Shown: positions 50,997 through 59,685, counted from the stretch's first letter. The stretch: 64,000 bases of DNA from Cupriavidus pinatubonensis (GCF_019602855.1 NZ_CP080767.1:3038001-3102000); one strand, 5' to 3'. Notes: generated by a model from the sequence alone, not told the origin. A program made the numbers and translations.

Positions 50997-52199
50997 TTAC
51001 ATCTTCACGACGTCGAGAACGGACTTCTTCTTGTCCTTGTACTCGTACAGCGTGATGGTGCCTTCCTTCATGTCGCCCTTCTCGTCGAAGGCGATGTTGC
51101 CGATCACGCCCTTGTAGTTGGTCTTGGGCATTTCGGCCAGGATGGCTGCCGGATCGGTCGAGTTGGCGCGCTTCATGGCGTCGACGATGACCATCACGGC
51201 GTCATACGTGAACGGTGCATAGATCTGCACCGGCGCGTTGAAACGAGCCTGGTAGCGCTTCTCGAAGTCGGCGCCGTTCTCCATCTTCGACAGGGCCAGG
51301 CCTGCCTCGGAGCAGATGATGTTCTGCACGGCATCGCCGGCCAGCTCGGCCACCTTGTCGGTACAGACGCCGTCGCCGCCAACGATCTTGGACGAGATGC
51401 CCAGTTCCTTGGCCTGCTTGGCGAACGGGCCGCCGGTGGCGTCCATGCCGCCGTACATGATGACGTCCGGCTTCTTGCCCTTGATCTTGGTCAGAATGGC
51501 CTTGAAGTCGGTGGCCTTGTCGTTGGTGGCTTCACGCGCCACCACGTTCACGCCGGCCGCCTTCGCGGTCTTCTCGAACTCGTCGGCCAGGCCCTTGCCG
51601 TAGGCGGTAGCGTCGTCGACGATCGCCACGCTCTTGGCATGCAGGGTCTTGGCGGCGTAGTTGGCCAGTGCCGGACCTTGCTGGGCATCGGTGGCGACCA
51701 CGCGGTAGGTCGTCTTGAAGCCTTGCTTGGTGTAGTCCGGGTTGGTCGACGACGGCGAGATCTGGACAATGCCGGCATCGCTGTAGATCTTCGAGGCCGG
51801 GATCGACACGCCCGAGTTCAGGTGGCCGACCACGGCCACGACCTTCTGGTCGACCAGCTTCTGGGCAACGGCGGTGCCGGTCTTCGGATCCGCGGCGTCG
51901 TCTTCGCCGATCAGTTCCAGCTTGACCTTCTTGCCGCCGATCTCCAGACCGTTCTTGTTGACTTCTTCCACGGCCAGGCGGGCGCCGTTTTCGTTGTCCT
52001 TGCCAAGGTGGGCGATACCGCCGGTCAGCGGAGCCGCGTGGCCGATCTTGACGACGACTTCACCGCCGCCTGCGGCCGGAGCAGCCGCTGCCGGAGCCGA
52101 TGCCGACGGTTCAGCCGGCTTTTCTTCTTTCTTGCCGCAAGCTGTAACGAGCGCCACTGCGGCCGCGATCGGCAGAATCTTGGCAAACGTGATTTGCAT
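50997..52199 (-). CDS. livK: Branched-chain amino acid binding protein LivK, lipoprotein form
   Basis: A 400-residue Peripla_BP_6 protein. The N-terminus carries a lipobox LVTAC (Cys21) and an Ala/Pro-rich linker of about 25 residues, so the mature protein is probably tethered to the membrane, in contrast to the free LivK/LivJ of E. coli. The fold begins VVVKIGHAAPLTGGIAHLG; SPSSTNPDYTKQGFKTTYRV and the APFTYDAVMVIVDAM stretch are typical. CCTAGGAG 7 nt before the ATG. It supplies the LivHMGF transporter. Confidence 0.93.
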   Translation of the reverse strand: MQITFAKILPIAAAVALVTACGKKEEKPAEPSASAPAAAAPAAGGGEVVVKIGHAAPLTGGIAHLGKDNENGARLAVEEVNKNGLEIGGKKVKLELIGEDDAADPKTGTAVAQKLVDQKVVAVVGHLNSGVSIPASKIYSDAGIVQISPSSTNPDYTKQGFKTTYRVVATDAQQGPALANYAAKTLHAKSVAIVDDATAYGKGLADEFEKTAKAAGVNVVAREATNDKATDFKAILTKIKGKKPDVIMYGGMDATGGPFAKQAKELGISSKIVGGDGVCTDKVAELAGDAVQNIICSEAGLALSKMENGADFEKRYQARFNAPVQIYAPFTYDAVMVIVDAMKRANSTDPAAILAEMPKTNYKGVIGNIAFDEKGDMKEGTITLYEYKDKKKSVLDVVKM

Positions 52200-52274
52200 G
52201 AGTGATCTCCTAGGATTCACAAAATGGGGATTTTGCAACGCCTCCCGGGCGCGTCCCCATACCGCCTTTGTTTA

Positions 52275-52323
52275 GTTTCAATTTGAAACGCGCGCATTGT
52301 ATCCCCTTTCTTCGGCGATGCAA
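52275..52323 (-). promoter_or_regulatory. livK promoter with palindromic operator at the start site
   Basis: Minus strand TTGCAT (52318-52323) and TACAAT (52296-52301), spacer 16 bp, predict a start near 52289. The perfect palindrome GTTTCAATTTGAAAC occupies 52275-52289, that is the first 15 transcribed bases. It is a good place for a repressor. Confidence 0.65.
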
Positions 52324-52367
52324 TACGCGACGCAACAACCTGAGCGAATTACCCGCCAAATGAGCTA

Positions 52368-52403
52368 GGGAATTTCCCCAATGCACAGATTGGGGCAATT
52401 CCC
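52368..52403. repeat. Long dyad upstream of the livK promoter
   Basis: GGGAATTTCCCCAAT (52368-52382) is mirrored by ATTGGGGCAATTCCC (52389-52403) with one mismatch and a 6-nt centre; outer GAGC (52362-52365) and GCTC (52404-52407) extend it. It lies about 80-115 bp upstream of the predicted livK start. Confidence 0.7.
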
Positions 52404-52779
52404 GCTCACCTGACGGGGGCCGCACCACCGCTTACAAGAATCGTGCCCGGTAGCTCTCTCCCATCGCAATTTGCACGCCCGGTGCCACGTATAATCCATC
52501 TGTATTAATTAGGCGTTCATTCCATAAATCCTGCACCGATCTCTAATGTGCAGAATGTAGCGCCGCACCATAATAGGGAAAACCCCAGTCACGGGGATTA
52601 CCCTGATTTGTCTGCTTGCATTGACAGGTACGTAATCGATGCACCTTATCGGAGCATAACGACCTAGGAATGGTGGATTATCGTTGTGACGGTAAAAGCA
52701 TTCAGCGAAATGGAATGAAAATGCGCGCGCGATCACGCACGCATCGCGCGAAAGCAGTCTGACGAAAAGGCAGGAGAGA

Positions 52780-52800
52780 GGCGCCGCAGAACGCGGCGCC
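52780..52800 (-). terminator. Possible terminator after ispH
   Basis: GGCGCCGC (52780-52787) pairs with GCGGCGCC (52793-52800). On the minus strand it is followed by CTCTCTCC and later CTTTTC, a poor U-run. Confidence 0.4.
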
Positions 52801-52819
52801 GGCAAGACAGGTCAGCAGG

Positions 52820-53794
52820 TCAGGCCGTGACGCCGACCGTGGCAGCGGCCTGGAGGCCGCGCGGTAGCGGGAACGCCATGTTTTCTTCGATGCCGGCAAG
52901 GGCACGCACGTGGCCGGCACCGAGCTCGCGCAGTCGTGCAACGATGGACTGGGCCAGTTCCTCGGGCGCCGATGCGCCGGCGGTCAGGCCGATGCGCCGC
53001 TTGCCCGCCACCCATTCCGGGTGCACCTGCTCGGGTGCATCCACCATATAGGCGGGCACGCCCAGTCGTGCGGCCAGTTCGCGCAACCGGTTCGAGTTCG
53101 AACTGTTGGGGCTGCCCACCACGATCACCACATCGACCTGGGGCGCCATGAACTTAACGGCATCCTGGCGGTTCTGCGTGGCGTAGCAGATGTCCTGTTT
53201 CTTTGGCTCGCGGATCAGCGGGAAACGGGCCTTGAGCGCGGCCACGATCTCGAGGGTTTCATCGACCGACAGCGTGGTCTGCGTCACGTACGCCAGGCGC
53301 GCGGGATCGGCAACCACCAGCCCTGCGACATCCGCCACCGACTCCACCAGCAGCATGCCGCCTTCGGCCTGGCCCATGGTGCCTTCGACTTCCGGGTGCC
53401 CGCGGTGGCCGATCATCACGATCTCGCAGCCCTCCGCGCGCATCTTGCCGACTTCGACATGGACCTTGGTCACGAGCGGGCAAGTCGCGTCGAACACGTT
53501 GAGGCCGCGTGAGGCAGCTTCGGCGCGAACGTCCTTCGACACGCCGTGGGCGCTGAAGATGACAGTAGCGCCAGCCGGCACTTCATCGAGCTCGCGCACG
53601 AACACCGCGCCCTTGCGGCGCAGGTCGGCGACGACATAGGCGTTGTGGACAATCTCGTGACGCACATAGATGGGCGCCCCGAAACGCGTAAGCGCGCGCT
53701 CGACGATCTCGATGGCGCGGTCGACGCCGGCGCAAAAGCCGCGCGGCTGCGCCATCAGGATCTCGGCATCGGGTGCGGTAGTCAGGTCAGGCAT
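52820..53794 (-). CDS. ispH: 4-hydroxy-3-methylbut-2-enyl diphosphate reductase
   Basis: A 324-residue [4Fe-4S] enzyme making IPP and DMAPP, the last step of the MEP pathway. The three cluster cysteines are Cys21 (PRGFCAGVDRA), Cys105 (DATCPLVTKVH) and Cys203 (DICYATQNRQ). HGVSKDVRAEA and the SPNSSNSNRL stretch are also conserved. It follows fkpB by 28 nt; the fkpB-ispH pairing is common in proteobacteria. Confidence 0.96.
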   Translation of the reverse strand: MPDLTTAPDAEILMAQPRGFCAGVDRAIEIVERALTRFGAPIYVRHEIVHNAYVVADLRRKGAVFVRELDEVPAGATVIFSAHGVSKDVRAEAASRGLNVFDATCPLVTKVHVEVGKMRAEGCEIVMIGHRGHPEVEGTMGQAEGGMLLVESVADVAGLVVADPARLAYVTQTTLSVDETLEIVAALKARFPLIREPKKQDICYATQNRQDAVKFMAPQVDVVIVVGSPNSSNSNRLRELAARLGVPAYMVDAPEQVHPEWVAGKRRIGLTAGASAPEELAQSIVARLRELGAGHVRALAGIEENMAFPLPRGLQAAATVGVTA

Positions 53795-53822
53795 GCTGCA
53801 ATGTCAGGACAAGTGAGCGCAA

Positions 53823-54311
53823 TCAGAGGATCCCGATCAGCTGCACGTCGAACAGGATGGTCTGCCCGGCCAGCGGATGGTTGAAATCGAACAGCGCCGC
53901 AGTGTCGCCGATCTCCTTGAGGACGCCCGCATATTTGCCACCGCCGGGTGCGTTGAACTCGACCAGATCGCCGGGGCTGTAGTCTTCCTCGAACGAGCTG
54001 TTCTCGCGCAGCGTGGCGAGCGATACCCACTGCAGCAATTCCGGGTTGCGCGGGCCGAAGGCCTGTTCGGGCGCCAGGCGGTAGGTCATGCGCTCGCCCT
54101 CGGGCATGCCGAGCAGCGCCTGCTCCAGCGTCGGGGCGAGCTGCCCCTGGCCAAGCAGCATCGTGGCGGGATTCTCCTCGAACGTGCTCACGACTTCGGT
54201 GCCGTTTTCGAGAGAGATACTGTAGTGGAGGGTCAGGAAGGAGTCGGCCTGGACCGTCTTGCGGTCAGCCGCGCCGCCGTCGGCTTCCGACGCAAATGTT
54301 TGCAAATTCAT
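53823..54311 (-). CDS. fkpB: FKBP-type peptidyl-prolyl isomerase (SlpA)
   Basis: A 162-residue SlyD-like isomerase: FKBP core split by an insert-in-flap domain (about residues 85-140, with PEGERMTYRLAPEQAFGPRNPELLQWV). The His-rich C-terminal tail of SlyD is absent, so SlpA/FkpB is the better name. Catalyses Xaa-Pro isomerisation and chaperones folding in the cytoplasm. Divergent from radC with a 107-bp gap. Confidence 0.92.
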   Translation of the reverse strand: MNLQTFASEADGGAADRKTVQADSFLTLHYSISLENGTEVVSTFEENPATMLLGQGQLAPTLEQALLGMPEGERMTYRLAPEQAFGPRNPELLQWVSLATLRENSSFEEDYSPGDLVEFNAPGGGKYAGVLKEIGDTAALFDFNHPLAGQTILFDVQLIGIL

Positions 54312-54418
54312 GGGTGATCAACCTGTCGACAACCCGTATTGTATTCGACTGGGCCACCGGACGCCCTGCCGATCCACCCTCGCCCGGCCCGACGCACCCG
54401 TCACGAGACTCCCGCGAC

Positions 54419-55105
54419 ATGAGTATCACAAACTGGCCCGCCTGCGAGCGGCCACGAGAAAAACTGCAGGAATGCGGCGCCGCCGCGTTGTCTGACGCCG
54501 AACTGCTGGCTGTGTTCCTGCGCGTTGGCGCAACCGGCAAGAGCGCGGTGGAGCTTGCGCGCGACCTGATGGTCCGCTTCGGCTCGCTGACGCGCCTGTT
54601 CACGGCCGACGCGCGCGCCGTGCTCGGCATCCGGGGCATGGGCGAAGCCAAGTACACCCAGCTGCAGGCCGTGCCCGAACTGGCGCGCCGCATGCTCGCC
54701 GAGTCACTGGAACTGCCGAGCGGGCTGGATTCCCCCGCGGCAGTACGCAGCTATCTGCGCCTGACACTGGCGCCGCTCGCCCAGGAGGTCTTCGTCTGCC
54801 TGTTTTTGGACACACGCAACCGCATGATCGCCAGCGAGGAGCTGTTCCGCGGCACGCTGAACCAGACCGCCGTCTACCCCCGCGAAGTGGCGCGCCGGGC
54901 GCTGGCGCATAATGCGGCCAGCGTCATCGTTGCGCATAATCATCCCTCCGGCTGTTGCACGCCGAGCCAGAGCGACCTGCAGATGACGCGCATGCTGGCG
55001 CGCGCGCTCGACCTGATCGATGTGCGGCTGCTCGACCATTTCGTCGTGGCCGGCACCCATGTGCACTCGTTTGCCGAACACGGCGAGCTTAAGACCGCCA
55101 CGTGA
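54419..55105 (+). CDS. radC: RadC family protein (JAB/MPN domain)
   Basis: A 228-residue protein with an N-terminal helix-hairpin-helix-like part (ALSDAELLAVFLRVGATGKSA, about 23-43) and a C-terminal JAB domain with the metal motif HNHPSG at about residue 178, a downstream Ser/Asp pair (PSQSD), and ASEELFRGTL. Named for repair but its biochemical role is unproven. The start MSITNWPACERPREKL at 54419 is standard for the family. Confidence 0.93.
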   Translation: MSITNWPACERPREKLQECGAAALSDAELLAVFLRVGATGKSAVELARDLMVRFGSLTRLFTADARAVLGIRGMGEAKYTQLQAVPELARRMLAESLELPSGLDSPAAVRSYLRLTLAPLAQEVFVCLFLDTRNRMIASEELFRGTLNQTAVYPREVARRALAHNAASVIVAHNHPSGCCTPSQSDLQMTRMLARALDLIDVRLLDHFVVAGTHVHSFAEHGELKTAT

Positions 55106-55164
55106 CGCCTGCGGCACGGTGCAGAGGTATACGGCCGGTATACAACGCCAGAGTGGCGAAGGCA

Positions 55165-55194
55165 TTGATTAGCCGATGCTTTCCGGTCTATAAT
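55165..55194 (+). promoter_or_regulatory. Sigma-70 promoter of rpmB-rpmG
   Basis: TTGATT (55165-55170) and a perfect TATAAT (55189-55194), spacer 18 bp, about 100 bp upstream of rpmB. Confidence 0.75.
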
Positions 55195-55294
55195 GCCCGT
55201 TTTGCTGAAGTCTCATCCGCTGCAGTCCGGGCCGCGCGCCTTTTGTTGATCTGTTGCGAACATTGTCCACGAATAGAAGAGTTAGGAGTGCTTC

Positions 55295-55528
55295 ATGGCA
55301 CGCGTCTGTCAAGTGACCGGGAAAGCGCCGATGGTCGGCAACAACGTTTCCCACGCAAACAACAAGACCAAGCGCCGTTTTCTGCCCAACCTGCAGAATC
55401 GTCGTTTCTTTGTTGAATCGGAAAACCGTTGGGTGAGCCTGCGCGTCTCGAACGCCGGCCTGCGCCTGATCGACAAGAAAGGCATCGACTCCGTGCTCGC
55501 CGACCTGCGCGCACGCGGCGAAGTCTAA
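55295..55528 (+). CDS. rpmB: Large ribosomal subunit protein bL28
   Basis: A 77-residue basic protein starting MARVCQVTGKAPMVGNNVSH, the invariant bL28 N-terminus, with KRRFLPNLQ and SLRVSNAGLRLIDKKG. One Cys remains at residue 5, so the zinc-type CxxC form is absent. AGGAG 7 nt upstream. Co-transcribed with rpmG 13 nt downstream. Confidence 0.98.
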   Translation: MARVCQVTGKAPMVGNNVSHANNKTKRRFLPNLQNRRFFVESENRWVSLRVSNAGLRLIDKKGIDSVLADLRARGEV

Positions 55529-55541
55529 TTAGGAGTACATC

Positions 55542-55712
55542 ATGGCAAGCAAGGGCGGCCGCGACAAAATCAAGCTGGAATCGACCGCAGGTACCGGTCA
55601 CTTCTACACCACGACCAAGAACAAGCGCACCATGCCGGAAAAGATGGAGATCATGAAGTTCGATCCCGTCGCCCGCAAGCACGTCGCTTACAAGGAAACC
55701 AAGATCAAGTAA
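55542..55712 (+). CDS. rpmG: Large ribosomal subunit protein bL33
   Basis: A 56-residue basic protein, MASKGGRDKIKLESTAGTGH at the start, then FYTTTKNKRTMPEKM and KFDPVARKHVAYKETKIK at the end; this is the cysteine-free bL33. The AGGAG at 55531-55535 serves as its ribosome site. It ends the rpmB-rpmG operon and is followed by a terminator. Confidence 0.98.
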   Translation: MASKGGRDKIKLESTAGTGHFYTTTKNKRTMPEKMEIMKFDPVARKHVAYKETKIK

Positions 55713-55732
55713 TTGATCCCGGTTTTCACCCA

Positions 55733-55759
55733 AAAGGCCCCGCAACTGCGGGGCTTTTT
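55733..55759 (+). terminator. Terminator of rpmB-rpmG
   Basis: GCCCCGCA (55737-55744) pairs with TGCGGGGC (55747-55754), followed by TTTTTGTTTTG. Confidence 0.92.
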
Positions 55760-55909
55760 GTTTTGTGGCGCTGACGCGGCTTGGGGGCCAGCCACCGTGC
55801 AATTTGACCCTCGCGGCATTGCAGCTCTGGTGCATCAGGGCATCACCCGGGTGTAGACTTTCGAGCTTTCCCTCTAGCGCCGCGCCCCCGCGCGCGCCAC
55901 TCCTGCACC

Positions 55910-57496
55910 ATGAACTTCGACGTCGCCATCGTAGGCAGCGGGCTGGCCGGTCTCACGGTCGCGCTGCAACTGGCCGACACCCATCGGGTTGTCATCCTCA
56001 GCAAGCGCGCCATGACGCAGGGCGCCAGCGACTGGGCACAGGGCGGCATTGCCGCCGTGCTTGATTCGGGCGACAGCCACGACGAGCATACGCAGGACAC
56101 GCTCGTGGCCGGTGCGGGCCTCTGCGATGAAGAGGCAACGCGCTTCATCGTCGAGCATGGACGTGAAGCGATTCAGTGGCTGATCGACCGCGGCGTGCCG
56201 TTCACCAAAGATGAGCAGGCCGAACTCGGCTATCACCTGACACGCGAAGGCGGACATAGCCGGCGCCGCATCATCCATGCCGCGGATGCAACGGGTCACG
56301 CCGTGGTCAGCACGCTGTCGGAGATGGCCCGCCAGCATCCGAACATCACTGTTATTGAAGACCAGTTTGCGATCGACCTGATCACGTCGCGCAAGCTGGG
56401 GCTGCCGGGGAACCGCTGCTACGGCCTGTACGTGCTCGACGACAGCACCGGAGAAGTCCGTACCATCACCGCGACGCACACGGTGCTGGCGGCCGGCGGC
56501 GCAGGCAAGGTGTACCTGTACACGACCAACCCAGACACGGCCACCGGCGACGGCATTGCCATGGCATGGCGCGCGGGTTGCCGCGTGTCGAACATGGAAT
56601 TCATCCAGTTTCATCCGACCTGCCTGTACCACCCGTACGCCAAGTCCTTCCTGATCTCGGAAGCCGTGCGCGGCGAAGGCGGCCTGCTCAAGCTGCCGGA
56701 CGGCACCCGCTTCATGCCCGAGCACGATGAGCGCGCAGAACTCGCGCCGCGTGACGTGGTGGCACGGGCGATCGACTTCGAAATGAAGAAGCGCGGCCTG
56801 GACTGCGTCTATCTCGATATCACGCACCAGCCCGAGGCCTTCCTGAAGGAACATTTCCCCACGATCCACGCGCGCTGCCTGGAACTGGGCATCGACATCG
56901 CGCGCGAACCGATCCCCGTGGTACCGGCTGCGCATTACACCTGCGGCGGCGTGGTGACCGACACCCTGGGCCGAACCGACATCGGCAATCTCTACGCCGT
57001 GGGCGAGACGGCATGCACCGGGCTGCACGGCGCTAACCGTCTTGCATCGAATTCGCTGCTCGAATGCATTGTGATCGGCCGCGCGGCCGCGACCGACATC
57101 GCAAGCCAGGACAAGGCCGGCCTGCCGGATCTCGCACTGCCGTCGTGGGATGAAAGCCGCGTCTCCGACGCCGACGAGGAAGTTGTGGTCTCGCACAACT
57201 GGGACGAGCTGCGCCGCATGATGTGGAACTACGTCGGCATCGTGCGCACCAGCAAGCGCCTGGAACGCGCGCAGCACCGTATCCGCCTGCTGCGCGAGGA
57301 GATCGCCGAGTACTACGCGAACTTCCGCGTCACGCGCGACCTGCTCGAGCTGCGCAATCTCGTCGAAGTTGCCTCGCTGATCGTCGATAGCGCGTACTCC
57401 CGCCACGAAAGCCGCGGCCTGCATTTCAGCCGGGACTATCCGGATACGTTGCCGAAGGCTCTTCCTACCGTGATGCAGCCGGCCCGCAAGCGCTAA
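55910..57496 (+). CDS. nadB: L-aspartate oxidase
   Basis: A 528-residue FAD enzyme that oxidises L-aspartate to iminoaspartate in NAD synthesis. The FAD-binding GSGLAGLTVALQLA is at about residues 8-21; GASDWAQGGIAAV, REGGHSRRRIIHAADATG and the CGGVVTDTLGRTDIGNLYAVGE stretch mark the succinate dehydrogenase/NadB family. Convergent with nadC-nadA, so the quinolinate pathway genes are clustered but not in one operon. Confidence 0.95.
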   Translation: MNFDVAIVGSGLAGLTVALQLADTHRVVILSKRAMTQGASDWAQGGIAAVLDSGDSHDEHTQDTLVAGAGLCDEEATRFIVEHGREAIQWLIDRGVPFTKDEQAELGYHLTREGGHSRRRIIHAADATGHAVVSTLSEMARQHPNITVIEDQFAIDLITSRKLGLPGNRCYGLYVLDDSTGEVRTITATHTVLAAGGAGKVYLYTTNPDTATGDGIAMAWRAGCRVSNMEFIQFHPTCLYHPYAKSFLISEAVRGEGGLLKLPDGTRFMPEHDERAELAPRDVVARAIDFEMKKRGLDCVYLDITHQPEAFLKEHFPTIHARCLELGIDIAREPIPVVPAAHYTCGGVVTDTLGRTDIGNLYAVGETACTGLHGANRLASNSLLECIVIGRAAATDIASQDKAGLPDLALPSWDESRVSDADEEVVVSHNWDELRRMMWNYVGIVRTSKRLERAQHRIRLLREEIAEYYANFRVTRDLLELRNLVEVASLIVDSAYSRHESRGLHFSRDYPDTLPKALPTVMQPARKR

Positions 57497-57521
57497 AGAG
57501 AAGTCCCTGCACGCAGAAAGC

Positions 57522-57555
57522 AAAACGGCCCACATAAAGCGGGCCGTTTTTGTTC
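57522..57555. terminator. Bidirectional terminator between nadB and nadC
   Basis: AAAACGGCCC (57522-57531) pairs with GGGCCGTTTT (57541-57550), loop ACATAAAGC. U-runs flank it on both strands, so it can serve both convergent genes. Confidence 0.88.
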
Positions 57556-57570
57556 TGACGTAGCTGACGA

Positions 57571-58434
57571 TCAGCCGATGATCCGCAGCGAGTAGTCGGT
57601 GGCGCGCACGTCCTTGGTCAGTGCTCCCACCGAGATACGATCCACGCCGGTCTCGGCAAATGTGCGAATGGTGTCGGCATTGACACCACCCGACACCTCG
57701 AGCAGTGCACGGCCGGCGTTGATGCGTACGGCATCATGCATCATCGGCACGGTGAAGTTGTCGATCAGGATCGAGGTCGCGCCAGCGGCCAGCGCCTCTT
57801 CCAGCTCGGCCAGCGATTCCACTTCGATCTGGATCGAGGCGTTGGCACCGAGTGCCAGCGCGGCTTGCATCGCAGCCGTGATGCTGCCCGCCGCGGCGAT
57901 ATGGTTTTCCTTGATCAGGATGCCATCGTAAAGCGCGAGGCGCTGGTTTTCGCCCCCACCAATCCGGACCGCATACTTCTGGGCCAACCGCAGGCCCGGC
58001 AGCGTCTTGCGCGTATCAAGCACGCGCGCATTGGTGCCGGCGATCAGGTCGGCGTAGCGTCGCGTTGCCGTTGCCACGCCCGACAGCAGTTGCAGGAAAT
58101 TGAGCGCCGGACGCTCCGCCGTGAGCAGAGCCCGGGCCGGGCCAGTGATCTCGCAAACCACGGAATCCGGCGCCATGCGGGCACCCTCTTCCTGCTTCCA
58201 CGTGACCGTCAGCCGCTCGTCCACCGCCTTCATGCAGGCCGAGAACCACGGTTGGCCGCACAACACGGCCTGCTCACGCACGATCACGCGCGCGTGGGCC
58301 TGCTTGTCCGCCGGCACCAGCAGGCCGGTCAGATCACCACTGCCGACGTCCTCGGCGATCGCCGCGCTGACGTTGGCTTCCAGCGCCGACTTCAGCGCCG
58401 GACCATAGCTATCGAACACCGAATTCACACTCAT
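57571..58434 (-). CDS. nadC: Quinolinate phosphoribosyltransferase (decarboxylating)
   Basis: A 287-residue enzyme that turns quinolinate and PRPP into nicotinate mononucleotide. Signatures: LNFLQLLSGVAT (about 110-121), DTRKTLPGLRLAQKYAVRIGG (about 137-157), LALYDGILIKENHI, and EVSGGVNADTIR near the C-terminus. The start overlaps the nadA stop by 4 nt. Confidence 0.95.
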   Translation of the reverse strand: MSVNSVFDSYGPALKSALEANVSAAIAEDVGSGDLTGLLVPADKQAHARVIVREQAVLCGQPWFSACMKAVDERLTVTWKQEEGARMAPDSVVCEITGPARALLTAERPALNFLQLLSGVATATRRYADLIAGTNARVLDTRKTLPGLRLAQKYAVRIGGGENQRLALYDGILIKENHIAAAGSITAAMQAALALGANASIQIEVESLAELEEALAAGATSILIDNFTVPMMHDAVRINAGRALLEVSGGVNADTIRTFAETGVDRISVGALTKDVRATDYSLRIIG

Positions 58435-59585
58435 GCCGGACCGATTCCCTGGAACAAGGCCTGTTCCTTCGCAAGGTCAGCCGCCGGCCGGACATTGGCC
58501 TTCTGCTGCGCAGCGAAGTCGAGCATGCGATTGATGCAGGTCACCGCCTGTCGGCCGGTGGCCGGATCCACATGGATCTCGTTGCGGCCGGTCTCGAGCA
58601 CTTCGGCCAGGTTCGACAGCGCATTCATCGCCATCCACGGGCAATGTGCGCAGCTCTTGCAGGTAGCGCTGTTGCCCGCCGTCGGAGCTTCGATGAAATG
58701 CTTGCCCGGTGCCGCCATCCGCATCTTGTGCAGGATGCCGTTGTCGGTCGCCACGATGAACTCGGTCGCGTCCAGTTCCTGCGCGGCCGCGATGAGTTGC
58801 GACGTGGAGCCCACCACATCGGCCTGCTCGACCACATTGGCCGGCGACTCCGGATGCACGAGAATCTTGGCCTTCGGAAATTCGCGGCGCAGCAGGTCGA
58901 GTTCGATGCCCTTGAACTCGTCATGGACCAGGCACGAGCCCTGCCACAGCAGCATGTCGGCGCCGGTCTCCTTCTGGATATAGCTGCCGAGGTGCTTGTC
59001 GGGCGCCCACAGAATCTTCTCGCCGCGCGCATGCAGGTGCTGCACGATCTTCAGGCCAATGCTGGACGTCACCATCCAGTCCGCGCGCGCCTTCACCGCC
59101 GCGCTGGTGTTCGCATACACGACCACGGTGCGATCCGGATGCGCGTCACAGAACGCCGCAAACTCGTCGGCGGGGCAGCCGAGGTCGAGCGAGCAGGTCG
59201 CGTCCAGGTCCGGCATCAGGATGGTCTTTTCCGGACTCAGGATCTTGGCGGTTTCGCCCATGAAGCGCACGCCGGCCACGACCAGGGTCTGGGCCGCATG
59301 GTCACGGCCGAAGCGGGCCATTTCGAGCGAGTCGGAGACGCAGCCGCCGGTTTCTTCGGCGAGGTCCTGCAGGTCGGCGTCCACGTAATAGTGGGCAACC
59401 AGCACGGCATTGCGTTCCTTCAGCAACCGCTTGATGCGCGCCTTGAGCGCCTGGCGTTCGTCCGGCGTCAGCACGGGGGGCACCTTGGCCCAGGCGTGGG
59501 CCACGCAGCTACCGCCGGCGGGGCTTTCGGTATCCGTCAGGTCCGGCTTTTCGAACTCGACGGTCTTGATCGATTGTGGGGTCAT
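58431..59585 (-). CDS. nadA: Quinolinate synthase (type 1)
   Basis: A 384-residue [4Fe-4S] enzyme that condenses iminoaspartate with dihydroxyacetone phosphate. Cluster ligands are in DATCSLDLGCP (about residue 131), GSCLVHDEFKG (about 230) and CAHCPWMAMN (about 325); VAHYYVDADLQDLAEETGG is the family motif. An N-terminal extension of about 40 residues is usual in Burkholderiaceae. Start MTPQSIKTVEFEKP at 59585 with GGAG upstream. Confidence 0.95.
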   Translation of the reverse strand: MTPQSIKTVEFEKPDLTDTESPAGGSCVAHAWAKVPPVLTPDERQALKARIKRLLKERNAVLVAHYYVDADLQDLAEETGGCVSDSLEMARFGRDHAAQTLVVAGVRFMGETAKILSPEKTILMPDLDATCSLDLGCPADEFAAFCDAHPDRTVVVYANTSAAVKARADWMVTSSIGLKIVQHLHARGEKILWAPDKHLGSYIQKETGADMLLWQGSCLVHDEFKGIELDLLRREFPKAKILVHPESPANVVEQADVVGSTSQLIAAAQELDATEFIVATDNGILHKMRMAAPGKHFIEAPTAGNSATCKSCAHCPWMAMNALSNLAEVLETGRNEIHVDPATGRQAVTCINRMLDFAAQQKANVRPAADLAKEQALFQGIGPA

Positions 59586-59656
59586 CTCCGGTACTCCTCT
59601 AGACCTCACGCATGCAACATCATGCGGACAGCCAGAACCTGGGGGAGTTTATCTAA

Positions 59657-59685
59657 AACAAAAGCCCCGCCATGGGCGGGGCTTT
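59657..59685 (-). terminator. Terminator of the desaturase gene
   Basis: AAAGCCCCGCC (59661-59671) pairs with GGCGGGGCTTT (59675-59685). On the minus strand it is followed by UUUUGUUUU. Lies 28 nt after the desaturase stop. Confidence 0.9.

Larger units (their letters stand above)
52200..52819. other. 620-bp non-coding region upstream of livK
   Basis: No gene is supported. 52275-52323 holds the livK promoter and a palindrome; 52368-52403 a long near-perfect dyad; a TATAAT at 52494-52499 on the plus strand lacks a good -35. From about 52500 to 52720 the DNA is much richer in A+T than the rest of the window, with reading frames full of rare contexts. A GGCGCCGC/GCGGCGCC stem at 52780-52800 may end the ispH transcript. 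Confidence 0.55.

Noticed and set aside
52509..52805. 98-residue minus-strand frame in the AT-rich gap
   Set aside because: No ribosome site, no recognisable fold, and composition unlike neighbouring genes; kept as non-coding.
55127..55143. Paired GTATAC sites after radC
   Set aside because: Two 6-bp palindromes 5 bp apart could be an operator, but they lie far from any promoter element and may be chance.
55874..57535. 553-residue minus-strand open frame over nadB
   Set aside because: Antisense to nadB, whose FAD and substrate motifs are intact.
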